A DNA stretch of 64,000 bases from Natrarchaeobaculum aegyptiacum (GCF_002156705.1 NZ_CP019893.1:3224001-3288000); one strand, 5' to 3'. Shown: positions 18,675 to 27,285, numbered from the stretch's first letter. Notes: a model not told the origin generated them from the sequence alone. Program-made: numbers and translations.

Positions 18675-19064
18675 ATGAACTACAAAGAATTCGTTGGACA
18701 GGTTCAGCACAGACTCGAGTACGCCCAGTTCGGACAGGCAGTCCGGGCCACCAGGGCGGTCCTGACGACCCTCGGCGAACGGCTTCAGGAAGGTGAGGCA
18801 ACAGACCTCGCCAGTCCGCTGCCGATGGAGATCGATCGGTACCTCACCGAGGCCGAGCACGGCCAGCGGTTCGACTATCCGGAGTTTCTCGACCGGGTTG
18901 CCGAGCGGGAGGGTGTCGATCGATCCGACGCGAACTACCACGCCCAGCAGCTGATGGCCGTGGTCGCAGAGATCGTCCCGCCCGGGAATATCGAGAAGGT
19001 CGACGGGCAGTTACCGGACGACTTCGATCAGCTGTTCGCGCTGATCGAGGCCGAAGACGAGTGA
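18675..19064 (+). CDS. DUF2267 family protein
   Basis: A 129-aa soluble protein matching DUF2267: MNYKEFVGQVQHRL at the start, then RATRAVLTTLGERL and a second helical repeat ending NIEKVDGQLPDDFDQLF. Function unknown; family members often sit beside stress genes. The stop TGA overlaps the GTG start of the methyltransferase (GTGA), so the two are co-translated. The 290 bases upstream hold no gene. Confidence 0.85.
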   Translation: MNYKEFVGQVQHRLEYAQFGQAVRATRAVLTTLGERLQEGEATDLASPLPMEIDRYLTEAEHGQRFDYPEFLDRVAEREGVDRSDANYHAQQLMAVVAEIVPPGNIEKVDGQLPDDFDQLFALIEAEDE

Positions 19065-19792
19065 CCGTCGACACCGAGGAGCAGGAGGGTCGATCCGGTA
19101 CCCACCAGCAACCCCGGCCCGCCGGGCCACCCGGACCGATCGAACGAGTTTCGCGCTCGACCGAGACGGCGATGGCGTGGTACGAGGCGGCCGCTCCCTG
19201 GTACGACCGGTTCGCCGACCCGTTCGAGGCATCGGTTCGTTCGAGTGGGATCGACCTCCTCGCCGTCGAACCCGGTGAGTCAGTCCTCGACGTTGGCTGT
19301 GGGACCGGTCGGGCGCTCGTCGAGTTCGCGAGCGACGTCGGAGCCGACGGCCGGGCCGTCGGGCTGGATCTCGCCCCGGCGATGTGCCGGGAGACGCAGG
19401 CGGCGCTCGAGGAACGCGGACTCGATGAGACGGCCGACATCGTCCGAGGGGACGCACGCTCGATCCCCATCGCTGACGACGCCGTCGACGCCGTGTTCGC
19501 CAGTTTCGTTCTCGAGTTGTTCGATACGCCCACTATCCCCACCGTTCTCGAGGAGTGGCGTCGCATTCTCGATCCCGGTGGCAGAATCTGTGTCGTCGCG
19601 CTTTCCCGGCGGACGGCTGGTCCGGTGACACGGCTGTACGAACTCGTCCACCGTCTCGCGCCGACCGCAGCCGATTGTCGGCCGATCTACCTCCGTGAGA
19701 CGCTCGCCGAAGCCGGGTTCAGACCGCTTGAGACGCGTCACGAGCGAGTCTGGTACCTCCCGGCGGAGGTGGTGGTTGCTGATCTTCGTTGA
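19061..19792 (+). CDS. class I SAM-dependent methyltransferase
   Basis: A 243-aa protein with the Rossmann methyltransferase motifs: VLDVGCGTGRALVEFA (motif I), GLDLAPAMC (post I), GDARSIPIADDAVDAVFA (motif II) and LDPGGRICVVAL (motif III). It starts with GTG at 19061, overlapping the DUF2267 stop. Resembles the UbiE/Methyltransf_11 group, which methylates quinones, lipids or small molecules; the acceptor is unknown. The acidic N-terminal 35 residues are not part of the fold. Confidence 0.85.
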   Translation: MTVDTEEQEGRSGTHQQPRPAGPPGPIERVSRSTETAMAWYEAAAPWYDRFADPFEASVRSSGIDLLAVEPGESVLDVGCGTGRALVEFASDVGADGRAVGLDLAPAMCRETQAALEERGLDETADIVRGDARSIPIADDAVDAVFASFVLELFDTPTIPTVLEEWRRILDPGGRICVVALSRRTAGPVTRLYELVHRLAPTAADCRPIYLRETLAEAGFRPLETRHERVWYLPAEVVVADLR

Positions 19793-19829
19793 GGACCCAA
19801 CCGAACTCCCACTCTAGACTGCCGGATCG

Positions 19830-20714
19830 TCACTCGGACGCTGGCGCGCCACGCACCAGCGTGACCGTTCGCGGCGACCGACGGGCGACCCGTTCGGCGA
19901 CGCTGCCGGTGAACAGTTGCGTCGAGAGGGTACTCCCGTGGCTCCCCATGACGATCTGGTCGACGTCGTCAGCACTGGCGCGCTCGAGAATCGCCGTCGC
20001 GGGTGAGTCCGAACCGGTCTCGGTCTCGAGCGACGCGTCGTAGCCGTCGGCGATCTCACTCGCGGACTCGAAGATCGTCTCGGCACGTGCTTCCCGGTCG
20101 TCGAGGACGTCCTCGAGATAGGTCCCCTCGACCTCGGGTCGCGGCCGGTCGAACGGCAACGAGAGGGCGTGGAACGCGGTGATCGCTCCATCCGAAAAGG
20201 TGTCGAGGGCGAACTCGAGGGCGGCCTCGGCCTGTTCGGAGCCGTCGAGGGGAACGAGGATCTCTCCCGGCAGGGTCCGCTCTCCGAGCGCCGCCGTCGA
20301 CTCGGGGACGAGTGTGGTCGATACCGGCGCTCGCCGAACGACGGCTTCGCTTACGTGGCCGAGGAACGGGTGGGAGATAGGAGAGTCACCGTGGCTCCCG
20401 AGGACCACGTGATCGACGTCCGTGTTCGCGATGGCGAGGATTTCGTTGTGGGGACGGCCCGTTCGGAGATACGTGTCGACCGAGAGCCCGTGTTCCGACG
20501 CGTGCTCTTGTGCCTGCTCGAGGATTTCTTCGCCGCGTGCTTCCCCGCGGTCGATCGCGGACTCGCCCGAACCGGCCGAGGCGTCGTGATCGAGCGCTGG
20601 ATCGACGACGTAGAGGACGCTGATGTCCGCGTCCGGAAACGCGGTGAGGCTGTACTCGAGGCCTGCGAAGGCGTGATCGGAACCGTCGAGTGGAACGAGG
20701 ACGTGCTGTGGCAT
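19830..20714 (-). CDS. tandem-domain universal stress protein
   Basis: A 294-aa protein with two Usp domains. The first starts MPQHVLVPLDGSDHAFAGLEY and carries GSHGDSPISHPFLGHVSEAVV. The second starts GEILVPLDGSEQAEAALEF and carries GSHGSTLSTQLFTGSVAERVA. Both have the G-x2-G-x9-G-S/T ATP-binding layout, although the first ends in H-V instead of G-S. The ATG at 20714 is chosen because homology begins there; a longer frame upstream is not Usp-like. The role is unknown. Confidence 0.88.
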   Translation of the reverse strand: MPQHVLVPLDGSDHAFAGLEYSLTAFPDADISVLYVVDPALDHDASAGSGESAIDRGEARGEEILEQAQEHASEHGLSVDTYLRTGRPHNEILAIANTDVDHVVLGSHGDSPISHPFLGHVSEAVVRRAPVSTTLVPESTAALGERTLPGEILVPLDGSEQAEAALEFALDTFSDGAITAFHALSLPFDRPRPEVEGTYLEDVLDDREARAETIFESASEIADGYDASLETETGSDSPATAILERASADDVDQIVMGSHGSTLSTQLFTGSVAERVARRSPRTVTLVRGAPASE

Positions 20715-20835
20715 GACGAATCCCGCGGGCGCGACCCGCGCTACCCGGCCTACACCGGGGACGTACGTAAATGACCGCACCACACCTGCACCTCGTGTGA
20801 CACCTCCCAGTGGGTCAGCGATCGACGAGCAGCGA

Positions 20836-21597
20836 TTACCGGGAGGAGTCGTCCCCCTCGAGTGCCCGCCGAGCCCGATCGGCCGTATCGCGGAGCAACT
20901 CGAGGTCCTCGGTGAACACCTCGACGGCGACGGTGCCGTCGAAACCCTCGAAGTGCTCCGTGACCAGTTCGTAGTCGATTTCGCCGGCACCGATCGGGAT
21001 GTGGGTGTCGCCGCGGCTGCGGGCGTCGTGGACGTGGAGGTGAGTGACGAGGTCGCCGTAGCGCTTGGCGAACCGTTCGACGCCGTCGTTTCCGTCTTCC
21101 ATGTAGGCGTGGCCGACGTCGAAACAGACTGCCGTCCCCGTCTCGCGGGCGATGTCCCCGAGGACCGTCAGCGGGAGTCCGCGCTTCTGGTGGCCGACGT
21201 TCTCGACGACGAGTTCGATCCCTGCCGCTGCGGCCGCGTCGTCGATGGCCTCGAGTTGCTCGGCGAACAGCGGTCGGAGATCGGTGTCGTGGGGATTACG
21301 CGCGGTACCGTGGAGGACAGCTCGCTCTGCGTCGACGGTCCCGGCCCACTCGAGCAATCGTCGCTGGTGGGCGAGGATCGCCTCGTTGATCTCCGGAACG
21401 GGAGTCACGACGTCCTGCTTGAACGGCAGGTGGACACAGATGTCGGCGTCGTGCGCGTCGAGGATCGACAGCAGACGGTCCCGGTCGATCGCGTCGGTGT
21501 CGACGCCCTCTGCGAGTGAGTACTCGGCGAAGTCGAAGCCGCCGATCGTCCGATCCATCCGCTCGAGCGAGTCGCCGACGGTGAGCCCGACGTTCAT
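20836..21597 (-). CDS. sugar phosphate isomerase/epimerase-like TIM-barrel protein
   Basis: A 253-aa xylose-isomerase-like (AP_endonuc_2) barrel. Visible family features: VCFDVGHAYM (metal-ligand Asp and His), VTHLHVHDARSRGDTHIPIGAGEIDY with the H-x-H-D and G-x-G-x-I/V-D-Y signature, and VAVEVFTEDLELLRDT at the C-terminus with the conserved glutamate. Enzymes of this fold act on sugars, inosose or hydroxypyruvate, or as endonuclease IV. The sugar-epimerase group fits best. The neighbours give no clear pathway. Confidence 0.82.
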   Translation of the reverse strand: MNVGLTVGDSLERMDRTIGGFDFAEYSLAEGVDTDAIDRDRLLSILDAHDADICVHLPFKQDVVTPVPEINEAILAHQRRLLEWAGTVDAERAVLHGTARNPHDTDLRPLFAEQLEAIDDAAAAAGIELVVENVGHQKRGLPLTVLGDIARETGTAVCFDVGHAYMEDGNDGVERFAKRYGDLVTHLHVHDARSRGDTHIPIGAGEIDYELVTEHFEGFDGTVAVEVFTEDLELLRDTADRARRALEGDDSSR

Positions 21598-21694
21598 GCC
21601 GGAGCCTTCACCCCCGGGTCACAAACTGCTGTCGGAACGGTCGCCCGCACGTGCCGGCAACGGACGGACGCTCGAGCGTCGACAAGCGCGTTCG

Positions 21695-22225
21695 ATGGGG
21701 CCACGAACCACGACTCGAGTGACGCGCCGGAGCGTAATCGAACGACTCGCCGGTGTCGGCGGCGCCGTAGGCGTAGCGGCTCTCGCTGGCTGTACCGAGG
21801 GGATGGGCGAGGGTGAAGACGGCCCGGAAGACGACGACCAGGAGTCACTGACGGATGCCGACGACGTGGATCCCGACGACGAAGGCTGGGTCGAGGAGTG
21901 GGACGACGTCGACGTGATCGAACTCGAGGGAGAGACCGACGAGGGATGGATCGGGCGTCGGCCCGCGGTGATCGACGGGGAGACGAACCCCGATCTCGCG
22001 CTGCTCGAGGGCCACGAGTACGAGTTCGTCTGGACGAACGGTGACGGCGAAGCGCACAACCTCGCCGTCTGGGACGACGAGGGACCGATCGTCTCCACTG
22101 CGTTCGAGGACGAGGAGGGTGCGACGACCGAAATCGTCGTACAGGCGACCGACGAGATGGAACAGTACCTCTGTGAGACTCACGAAGCGGAGATGAGCGG
22201 CGGGATCGAAATCCGATCAGAGTAG
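21695..22225 (+). CDS. halocyanin-like blue-copper lipoprotein, likely donor to the ba3 oxidase
   Basis: A 176-aa Tat lipoprotein: TRRSVIERLAG then VAALAGC. An acidic linker (about 40-75) is followed by a cupredoxin domain. The copper ligands are His121 (EAHNL), Cys160, His163 and Met167 (C-E-T-H-E-A-E-M), the normal type 1 set. It sits just before the cba oxidase genes on the same strand, and halocyanin is the usual electron donor to haloarchaeal ba3 oxidase. A cytoplasm-external, lipid-anchored position is expected. Confidence 0.88.
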   Translation: MGPRTTTRVTRRSVIERLAGVGGAVGVAALAGCTEGMGEGEDGPEDDDQESLTDADDVDPDDEGWVEEWDDVDVIELEGETDEGWIGRRPAVIDGETNPDLALLEGHEYEFVWTNGDGEAHNLAVWDDEGPIVSTAFEDEEGATTEIVVQATDEMEQYLCETHEAEMSGGIEIRSE

Positions 22226-22331
22226 GTGACCGTTTCTTCGTGGTTACTGATCGTTCACCGGTGGGTTCCGGCCTTCGATCGCAGACCCAGTGTTCGACTT
22301 TCCCGGGCGATCGCGACGCAGAGTAACTCTC

Positions 22332-22368
22332 GTAGCCACTGCGCGTCAGTGCACAGCCGACCGCCAGA
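22332..22368 (+). repeat. dispersed palindromic repeat, copy 1
   Basis: GTAGCCACTGCGCGTCAGTG and the following 17 bases recur at 49998 with few changes. The core CACTG-N5-CAGTG is an inverted repeat. It lies about 150 bases upstream of the cbaD start. Confidence 0.55.
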
Positions 22369-22482
22369 CGTGTCGTCGAACAGTAGTAAGTTGGTGCAGT
22401 TGTTACGACACGATCGTGAGAAAACCGTCGTTGATCGTCCGTTACCCGCTCGTAATCTGCAATTCGAGCGGTAACCACGCCG

Positions 22483-22494
22483 TGGGTTTATGAC
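22483..22494 (+). promoter_or_regulatory. TATA-like box of the cba operon
   Basis: GGGTTTATGACG lies about 27 bases before the ATG at 22517. This supports that start over an in-frame ATG at 22490, which would fall inside the TATA region. Confidence 0.5.
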
Positions 22495-22516
22495 GTCGGT
22501 CGTATCCGGCTTCCGC

Positions 22517-22681
22517 ATGACCGACGGGAATGTGACCCGGGAGATCGACCACGACGAGTACGATCCAGTCGGGACGCTTGCGTTGATCGTCCTGTACTTC
22601 GTGATCTTGCTGTTGATGTGGGGATTCACCTACTTCATCGAGTTCCTCGGAAACGACCCGACGCCGATGCTGCTCGCGTAA
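22517..22681 (+). CDS. cbaD: ba3-type oxidase small subunit CbaD
   Basis: A 54-aa protein with one central membrane helix (about 15-40), preceded by REIDHDEYDPVGTL and ending NDPTPMLLA. This is the layout of the subunit IIa/CbaD peptide of ba3 oxidases, which replaces the first helix missing from subunit II. It is first in the order cbaD-cbaB-cbaA-cbaC, known from Natronomonas pharaonis. The start at 22517 is set by the TATA spacing. Confidence 0.8.
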   Translation: MTDGNVTREIDHDEYDPVGTLALIVLYFVILLLMWGFTYFIEFLGNDPTPMLLA

Positions 22682-22709
22682 GCTGTCGCCTGAACACGGC
22701 CTGAAACCG

Positions 22710-23549
22710 ATGAAGATACATACCTACGAACGGTTCTGGCTCGCCGGTTCGATGGTCCTCATCGTGGCGTTCATCGTCACGATCACCTACGGGACGGTCG
22801 GGCTCGGGATCACGATGATCGGTGACGAAGAGGAGGCGCTGCCACCCGGCGAGATCGACGAGGACGATCGGTTCGAAGATCCGCGGGTCGAACAGGTCGG
22901 CGAGAACGAGTACGAAGCCTACGTCGTCGCACAAACCTTCCTGTTCCGGCCGGAGCCGATCGAGATACCGGCTGGGAACGAGGTGACCTTCTACGTCACT
23001 GCTCGGGACGTCATCCACAGCTTCACCGTCGTCGGGACGAACACGAACACGATGGTCATCCCCGGCGAGGTGTCGACGATGACCGTCGAGTTCGAGGAAC
23101 CGGGCGAGTACGGCGTCATCTGCAACGAGTACTGCGGGTCCGGCCACCACGACATGGAAGGCCAGCTGATCGTCCACCCCGAAGACGAGTTCGACCTCAC
23201 CAGCATCGAGGTCGAGGCCCCCGAACAGGTCGATCCCGACGAGGAGTTCGAGATCGACGCCACAGTCGAGAACGGCCTGTTCGAGGACCTCGAGACGACC
23301 GTCGCCCTCGAGATCGGAGACGAAACGCTCGAGGAGGACGTGACCGTTCCGGGCGAGAGTGCAGAGACAGTCACGTTCACGGTCGACGCGGCTGACCTCG
23401 GCGAGGACGACCACGACTGGACCGTCACGGTCGACGACGAGACGGAGTCGGATACGGTGACCGTCGGTGTAGACGAGGACGACGAGGAAGACGAGGGAGA
23501 CGAGGCCGAAGCCGGGGACGGTGACGACGACGGAGGGGCCGACGAATGA
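22710..23549 (+). CDS. cbaB: ba3-type cytochrome oxidase subunit II (CuA) with C-terminal extension
   Basis: A 279-aa protein with one N-terminal membrane helix (about 10-35) and an external CuA cupredoxin domain. CuA ligands are His103 (VIHSF), Cys138, Cys142, His146 and Met149 in CNEYCGSGHHDM, complete. After residue about 160 comes a CARDB-like beta domain (PEQVDPDEEFEIDATVENG) and a very acidic tail of D, E and G. The extension is not part of the bacterial family and may add salt-dependent docking. The stop overlaps the cbaA start (ATGA). Confidence 0.92.
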   Translation: MKIHTYERFWLAGSMVLIVAFIVTITYGTVGLGITMIGDEEEALPPGEIDEDDRFEDPRVEQVGENEYEAYVVAQTFLFRPEPIEIPAGNEVTFYVTARDVIHSFTVVGTNTNTMVIPGEVSTMTVEFEEPGEYGVICNEYCGSGHHDMEGQLIVHPEDEFDLTSIEVEAPEQVDPDEEFEIDATVENGLFEDLETTVALEIGDETLEEDVTVPGESAETVTFTVDAADLGEDDHDWTVTVDDETESDTVTVGVDEDDEEDEGDEAEAGDGDDDGGADE

Positions 23550-25348
23550 GTGGAACCGAGTATACCGCGAGCGACCTCTTCGTCGAGCGGTTTCCCGATC
23601 AGGCTCGCATCGTTCGAATCGCGTTCACGAACGCGTTCGTCGCGTTAGGTGTCGGAGCACTGTTCGGCGTGTTGCAGGCGCTTCATCGGACCGAGATCCT
23701 GCGGATCGTCGAGTCACCGACGTACTATACGATCCTGACGGGGCACGGCGTCTTCCTCGTGATTTCGTTTACAATCTTCTTCCTCGTCGGCCTCTACCAG
23801 TGGGCGGTGACCGACAGTCTGGGTCGACGACCCGTCGACATGCGCGTGACGTGGACGTGGCTGGGGTTGATGTCGGTCGGGACGCTTATCGCCGCGATCG
23901 CGATCCTCGCCGGGTTCCTCGACGACCCACCGGACGTGCTCGGTTCGGAGTTGAGCGCCGACGTCCTCTTTACGTTCTACGCGCCGTTGCAGGCTCACCC
24001 GCTGTTCTACGTGGGGCTGGTGCTGTTCGTCGTCGGGACGTGGCTTGCCGGTTTCGACTGGTTCCGGAGCTGGTGGGCCTGGAAGAGCGACAATCCCGGC
24101 GAGCGGATCCCGTTGCCGACGTTCATGGTCCTGACGACGATGATCATGTGGTACATCTCCTCGATCGGCGTGGCGACGGCGATCCTCGCGTTCATCCTCC
24201 CGTGGTCGCTCGGAATCACCGAGAGTCTGAACCCGACGCTGACCCGGACGCTGTTCTGGTACTTCGGGCACCCCGTCGTTTACTTCTGGCTGCTGCCAGC
24301 GTACCTGCTGTGGTACATCGTCCTTCCCCACCTCTCCGGGGGACGGCTGTTCAGCGACCCGCTCGCTCGAGTGGTGTTCATCCTCTTTATTCTGCTGTCG
24401 ACGCCGGTCGGGATCCACCACCAGTACCTGGATCCGGGCATCTCCGAGGGATTCAAGTTCATTGTGATGACCAACACCATGTTCTTGCTCCTGCCCAGCT
24501 TGCTGACCGCCTTCACCGTGGTCGCGAGCATGGAACACGGGGCGCGCCAGCGCGGGGGTGAAGGAACGTTCGGCTGGCTCACCGCCCTGCCCTGGCGCGA
24601 TCCAGCGTTCACGGGGATGGCGCTCGCGGGACTGGTGTTCGCCTTCGGCGGGTTCACCGGTATCGTCAACGCCGGGATGAACATCAACTACCTCGTGCAC
24701 AACGCCCTCTGGGTTCCGGGACACATCCACACGCAGGTCGGGACGGCCGTCGCGCTGACGTTCATGGCCGGCACCTACTGGCTCTTGCCACAGTTGACCG
24801 GCAACCGGCTCGTCGGCCGGAGCGTGGCGCTGTTTCAGGTCGTCCTCTGGTTCGTCGGGATCATCTTCATGACAAACTCGATGTACCGCGGCGGGCTGAT
24901 CGGGATGCCCCGTCGAACGGCAGAGCCCCAGTATGCCTTCGACTACGAGATCGGCGTCGGCTCGGTGACCGAACTGGACGTTCAGCTCGCACTCGGTGGC
25001 ACGCTCCTGTTCATCTCGACGCTCCTGTTCCTCGCAATCGTGCTCCTCACGCTGTTCAACAACGACAGCGAACCGATCGTCGACGGAACTATCCCGCCAG
25101 CGCTTTCGGGTCCGGAAGACTCGCCGCGGATCCTCGACGACCTTCGCGTCTGGGTGGCGATCGCACTCGTGCTCGTGATCTTCGCCTACGCCTTCCCGCT
25201 CGCGAACATCGTCTCCCGCGGCGGACTCTTCGGCCCGGACATCAGTCCGTTCCCGGTCGTGACCGATCTGGCTTCTCACCCGGTGACAGTCGATGCCGTC
25301 TTGACGCTCCAGCACGGAGTAGCCACAGCCACGGCGTTGATCACCTGA
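23546..25348 (+). CDS. cbaA: ba3-type cytochrome oxidase subunit I
   Basis: A 600-aa catalytic subunit of a proton-pumping heme-copper oxidase, with about 13 membrane helices. Low-spin heme ligand in ILTGHGVF. The CuB histidine and cross-linked tyrosine occur in FGHPVVYFWLLPAY, the B-type (ba3) signature. The CuB pair is GIHHQYLDPG, and the heme ligands are in VHNALWVPGHIHTQVG. It reduces oxygen using electrons from CuA of CbaB. It overlaps cbaB by four bases and cbaC by one. Confidence 0.95.
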   Translation: MSGTEYTASDLFVERFPDQARIVRIAFTNAFVALGVGALFGVLQALHRTEILRIVESPTYYTILTGHGVFLVISFTIFFLVGLYQWAVTDSLGRRPVDMRVTWTWLGLMSVGTLIAAIAILAGFLDDPPDVLGSELSADVLFTFYAPLQAHPLFYVGLVLFVVGTWLAGFDWFRSWWAWKSDNPGERIPLPTFMVLTTMIMWYISSIGVATAILAFILPWSLGITESLNPTLTRTLFWYFGHPVVYFWLLPAYLLWYIVLPHLSGGRLFSDPLARVVFILFILLSTPVGIHHQYLDPGISEGFKFIVMTNTMFLLLPSLLTAFTVVASMEHGARQRGGEGTFGWLTALPWRDPAFTGMALAGLVFAFGGFTGIVNAGMNINYLVHNALWVPGHIHTQVGTAVALTFMAGTYWLLPQLTGNRLVGRSVALFQVVLWFVGIIFMTNSMYRGGLIGMPRRTAEPQYAFDYEIGVGSVTELDVQLALGGTLLFISTLLFLAIVLLTLFNNDSEPIVDGTIPPALSGPEDSPRILDDLRVWVAIALVLVIFAYAFPLANIVSRGGLFGPDISPFPVVTDLASHPVTVDAVLTLQHGVATATALIT

Positions 25349-25542
25349 TGCGTACCTCACCCGCTCGCCTCCTCATCGTCCTCGCGTTTCTGTTCGTGAT
25401 CGTCCTCGAGCTCCGAACCGTCCTCGCGTTCTTCGACGTGTACGTGACGGTACTCGAGTCGGTCGTCGCCGGGGCAGTCGCGACGCTCGCCATCCTCGTC
25501 TGGGCGTTCTGGCCGACGACGAACGAAGACGACCCTGCCTGA
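25348..25542 (+). CDS. cbaC: ba3 oxidase small subunit CbaC-like
   Basis: A 64-aa hydrophobic protein with two predicted membrane helices (about 7-27 and 32-54), starting RTSPARLLIVLAF. Its ATG shares the A of the cbaA TGA stop, so it is translated with cbaA. Position and size match CbaC of the cbaDBAC operon. The stop at 25540-25542 lies directly against the end of a transposon remnant, so the operon has been cut here. Confidence 0.72.
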   Translation: MRTSPARLLIVLAFLFVIVLELRTVLAFFDVYVTVLESVVAGAVATLAILVWAFWPTTNEDDPA

Positions 25543-25556
25543 CATCCTCCCACGGC

Positions 25557-25560
25557 CAAA
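25557..25560. repeat. 4-base target duplication CAAA, left copy
   Basis: CAAA at 25557-25560 and 26948-26951 flank the terminal inverted repeats of the ISH3-like element. CAAA is the loop of the host hairpin. Confidence 0.65.
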
Positions 25561-25573
25561 CAGTAGTTGCTGA
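25561..25573 (+). repeat. left terminal inverted repeat of the IS
   Basis: CAGTAGTTGCTGA, identical to the complement of 26935-26947. It sits about 200 bases past the transposase stop. Confidence 0.85.
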
Positions 25574-25762
25574 TTCGATCAGGAAAGCCGCAAGGATTGG
25601 AGTGTCGTTCTCAACTCCGGCTTCGTGAAACCGTTCTCAGTGCTGTCCAGAGAGCGTAACAGCTGTCGAAGCGTTTCCTCAGCCTTGTTCTTCCAGTCTT
25701 ACCAGTACTGAGGGGCGTACTGACTCGGGCTGCTCAGCCCGAGTCAGTCGCCGAGATAACCG

Positions 25763-26893
25763 CTACCCGTACGGTATTTGCCCGAGAAACGCGCGAAACA
25801 GGGCGGTCGGGACGACTGGATCCGTCCCGACCGCCCGGCGGGACGTCACGAGCAGGTTCGTCAACACCCACAGATTGTACAGCGCGACGGCGAACAGGAA
25901 GTAAAAGAGCCGTACTGAGAACGTCGGTGACGACGTTCTCGGGAGAAACTCCGTAATCTTGCGATAGGACGTTTCGATTCCCCAACGACGGCGATATGCT
26001 TCAGCCAGTGGCCGGGCGATCTCGACGTCAGTGCCGACGTCGAGATCGCGGTTGGTAACCAGACAGAAGTGGTCGTCATTTCGTGTTCGATGCGGAACGA
26101 CGACGAGCCGGACTGTCGTTCGGCCCGTCGGCGGATTCGACCGAGCCATCTCGTACTCTGCAATGAACGTGTCGCTGTCGTGGTCATCAATAAATTGCTG
26201 TACCTTTTGTGTTTGCGGCGCACGCATGAGGAACTCAACGTCGAGTTCTTCGAGCGCTAGGGCGAGGTGAACACGATAGAAGCCACGATCGAGATAAAGG
26301 CGGTTGATTTCGACATACTCGCGGACGTCTGAGACGAGTTGGCGGAGTGCATCCGCCAACTCGTCGGTATCGCTGCCCTCCAAGGCTACCGATCCAAGCG
26401 TGAAACGGACGCTCGGATCGACGATACAGACGGTAGCGAACTTGTACGCGCGATCGGTGCCCTGCGCTGGATTCGTTGTACAGACGTGAGGAGTCTCTTT
26501 GTCCCCGTAATAGAGCCAGTCGTGAACGTCGATTGCGACGTCTACTGGCCTGGTAAACACGCGGTTGCGAGCGGCTTCGTCGAGGATTGCGTCGCGGACG
26601 CGGTCGAACTGATCGTCGACCGCGTCCGCGTCGAGTCCACGTAGATGGTAGAGGAGCGCTCGTGCGAGCGGATTTCGAGCGGTTGCGTCAATGGCGATAT
26701 CGTCGCCACGGGCGAGCTGATAGGCTTTCGCACCAGTATTGGCGAATTCATTGTCGAATGCGATCCGAGCGAGGACTTGCTGGAAGTCCTCGCTCGGATA
26801 GGTGCCGTTCGCAGCGATCCCGAACTCAAGTTCTGGAAACAGCATCGACGACGCTGCACGAGTCACCTGCGTTGCCTCAGTTGTCTCGACCAT
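25763..26893 (-). CDS. ISH3-like DDE transposase
   Basis: A 376-aa transposase. A plausible catalytic triad is visible: Asp122 in VAIDVHDWLYYGDKE, Asp202 in LYLDRGFYRV and Glu307 in RRWGIETSYRK, with the Y-R-E-K-like signature around the glutamate. This arrangement and the IS length match haloarchaeal ISH3 transposases. There is no frameshift or internal stop, and both inverted repeats are intact, so the element may still be active. The exact IS name needs a database comparison; another IS4-superfamily group remains possible. Confidence 0.85.
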   Translation of the reverse strand: MVETTEATQVTRAASSMLFPELEFGIAANGTYPSEDFQQVLARIAFDNEFANTGAKAYQLARGDDIAIDATARNPLARALLYHLRGLDADAVDDQFDRVRDAILDEAARNRVFTRPVDVAIDVHDWLYYGDKETPHVCTTNPAQGTDRAYKFATVCIVDPSVRFTLGSVALEGSDTDELADALRQLVSDVREYVEINRLYLDRGFYRVHLALALEELDVEFLMRAPQTQKVQQFIDDHDSDTFIAEYEMARSNPPTGRTTVRLVVVPHRTRNDDHFCLVTNRDLDVGTDVEIARPLAEAYRRRWGIETSYRKITEFLPRTSSPTFSVRLFYFLFAVALYNLWVLTNLLVTSRRAVGTDPVVPTALFRAFLGQIPYG

Positions 26894-26934
26894 ATCGAGA
26901 CAACGACCGCGACGGCAATCGTCACTTGGTCACT

Positions 26935-26947
26935 TCAGCAACTACTG
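26935..26947 (-). repeat. right terminal inverted repeat of the IS
   Basis: TCAGCAACTACTG on the plus strand, the exact complement of the left repeat at 25561-25573. It lies 42 bases upstream of the transposase start and is followed by the second CAAA copy. Confidence 0.85.
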
Positions 26948-26962
26948 CAAAGCCGTGGGGTT

Positions 26963-26975
26963 CCCCCACTGGGGG
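26963..26975. terminator. hairpin after the tnpB stop
   Basis: CCCCC-ACT-GGGGG lies one base past the tnpB stop codon. In TnpB-type elements this region forms the right-end structure and the 3' part of the guide (reRNA/omega RNA). A plain terminator role is also possible. Confidence 0.5.
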
Positions 26976-26976
26976 T

Positions 26977-27240
26977 TTAATCCACGAGTAGCGGGAGGTT
27001 CGCAGGTTCGTCGTCACGTTGGACGATGACCTGCGTTTCGGGCTGTACCAGTACAGCCCCCGCCTCGGACAGCGGTTTCGAGAACTTGCCCAAGGTTCGT
27101 TTGTCAATATTCAGCGCACCGTTCTTGTCCGCGTTGTCGTCCAGCCCACACTCGGGACACTCAAAACGTCCCTGCGTCTCACGGACGCCCTCGCAGGCAC
27201 AGCGATTGCAGGTCTTTGACGTGTCGTATTCTTCGACTAA
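26977..27240 (-). pseudogene. tnpB: tnpB, C-terminal fragment (zinc ribbon and RuvC-III)
   Basis: About 88 codons of TnpB. It contains DTSKTCNRCACEG, then FECPECGLDDNADKNGALNI. This gives the four cysteines of the TnpB zinc ribbon and the RuvC-III aspartate in NADKNGA. The upstream end stops at a CTAA (27237-27240), beyond which the frame runs into unrelated sequence. The matching middle part of the gene resumes 2,010 bases away at 29251. Joined at the CTAA, the reading frame is continuous (GIEVQLVEEYDTSKTC). Not functional as it stands. Confidence 0.85.
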
Positions 27241-27285
27241 TTTTCGCAATCGTCGAACTTGCGGGCGTCATCGAGGGCGACACAG

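Larger units (their letters stand above)
25561..26947 (-). mobile_element. ISH3-like insertion sequence, 1,387 bp, apparently intact
   Basis: Bounded by perfect 13-base terminal inverted repeats CAGTAGTTGCTGA (25561-25573, and complement at 26935-26947), with a CAAA duplication outside. It carries one full-length transposase gene. Length, repeat size and 4-base duplication fit the haloarchaeal ISH3 family. It is inserted in the loop of the terminal hairpin of an older TnpB-type element. Confidence 0.85.

Noticed and set aside
23714-25360. Long minus-strand open frame opposite cbaA (548 codons)
   Set aside because: Same reason: cbaA has complete heme-copper ligands. The opposite frame is a low-complexity Arg/Glu/His product.
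26963-26975. CCCCC-ACT-GGGGG as a functional guide RNA scaffold end
   Set aside because: The tnpB gene is truncated and twice interrupted, so a functional RNA-guided nuclease from this locus is not expected. Kept only as a hairpin.
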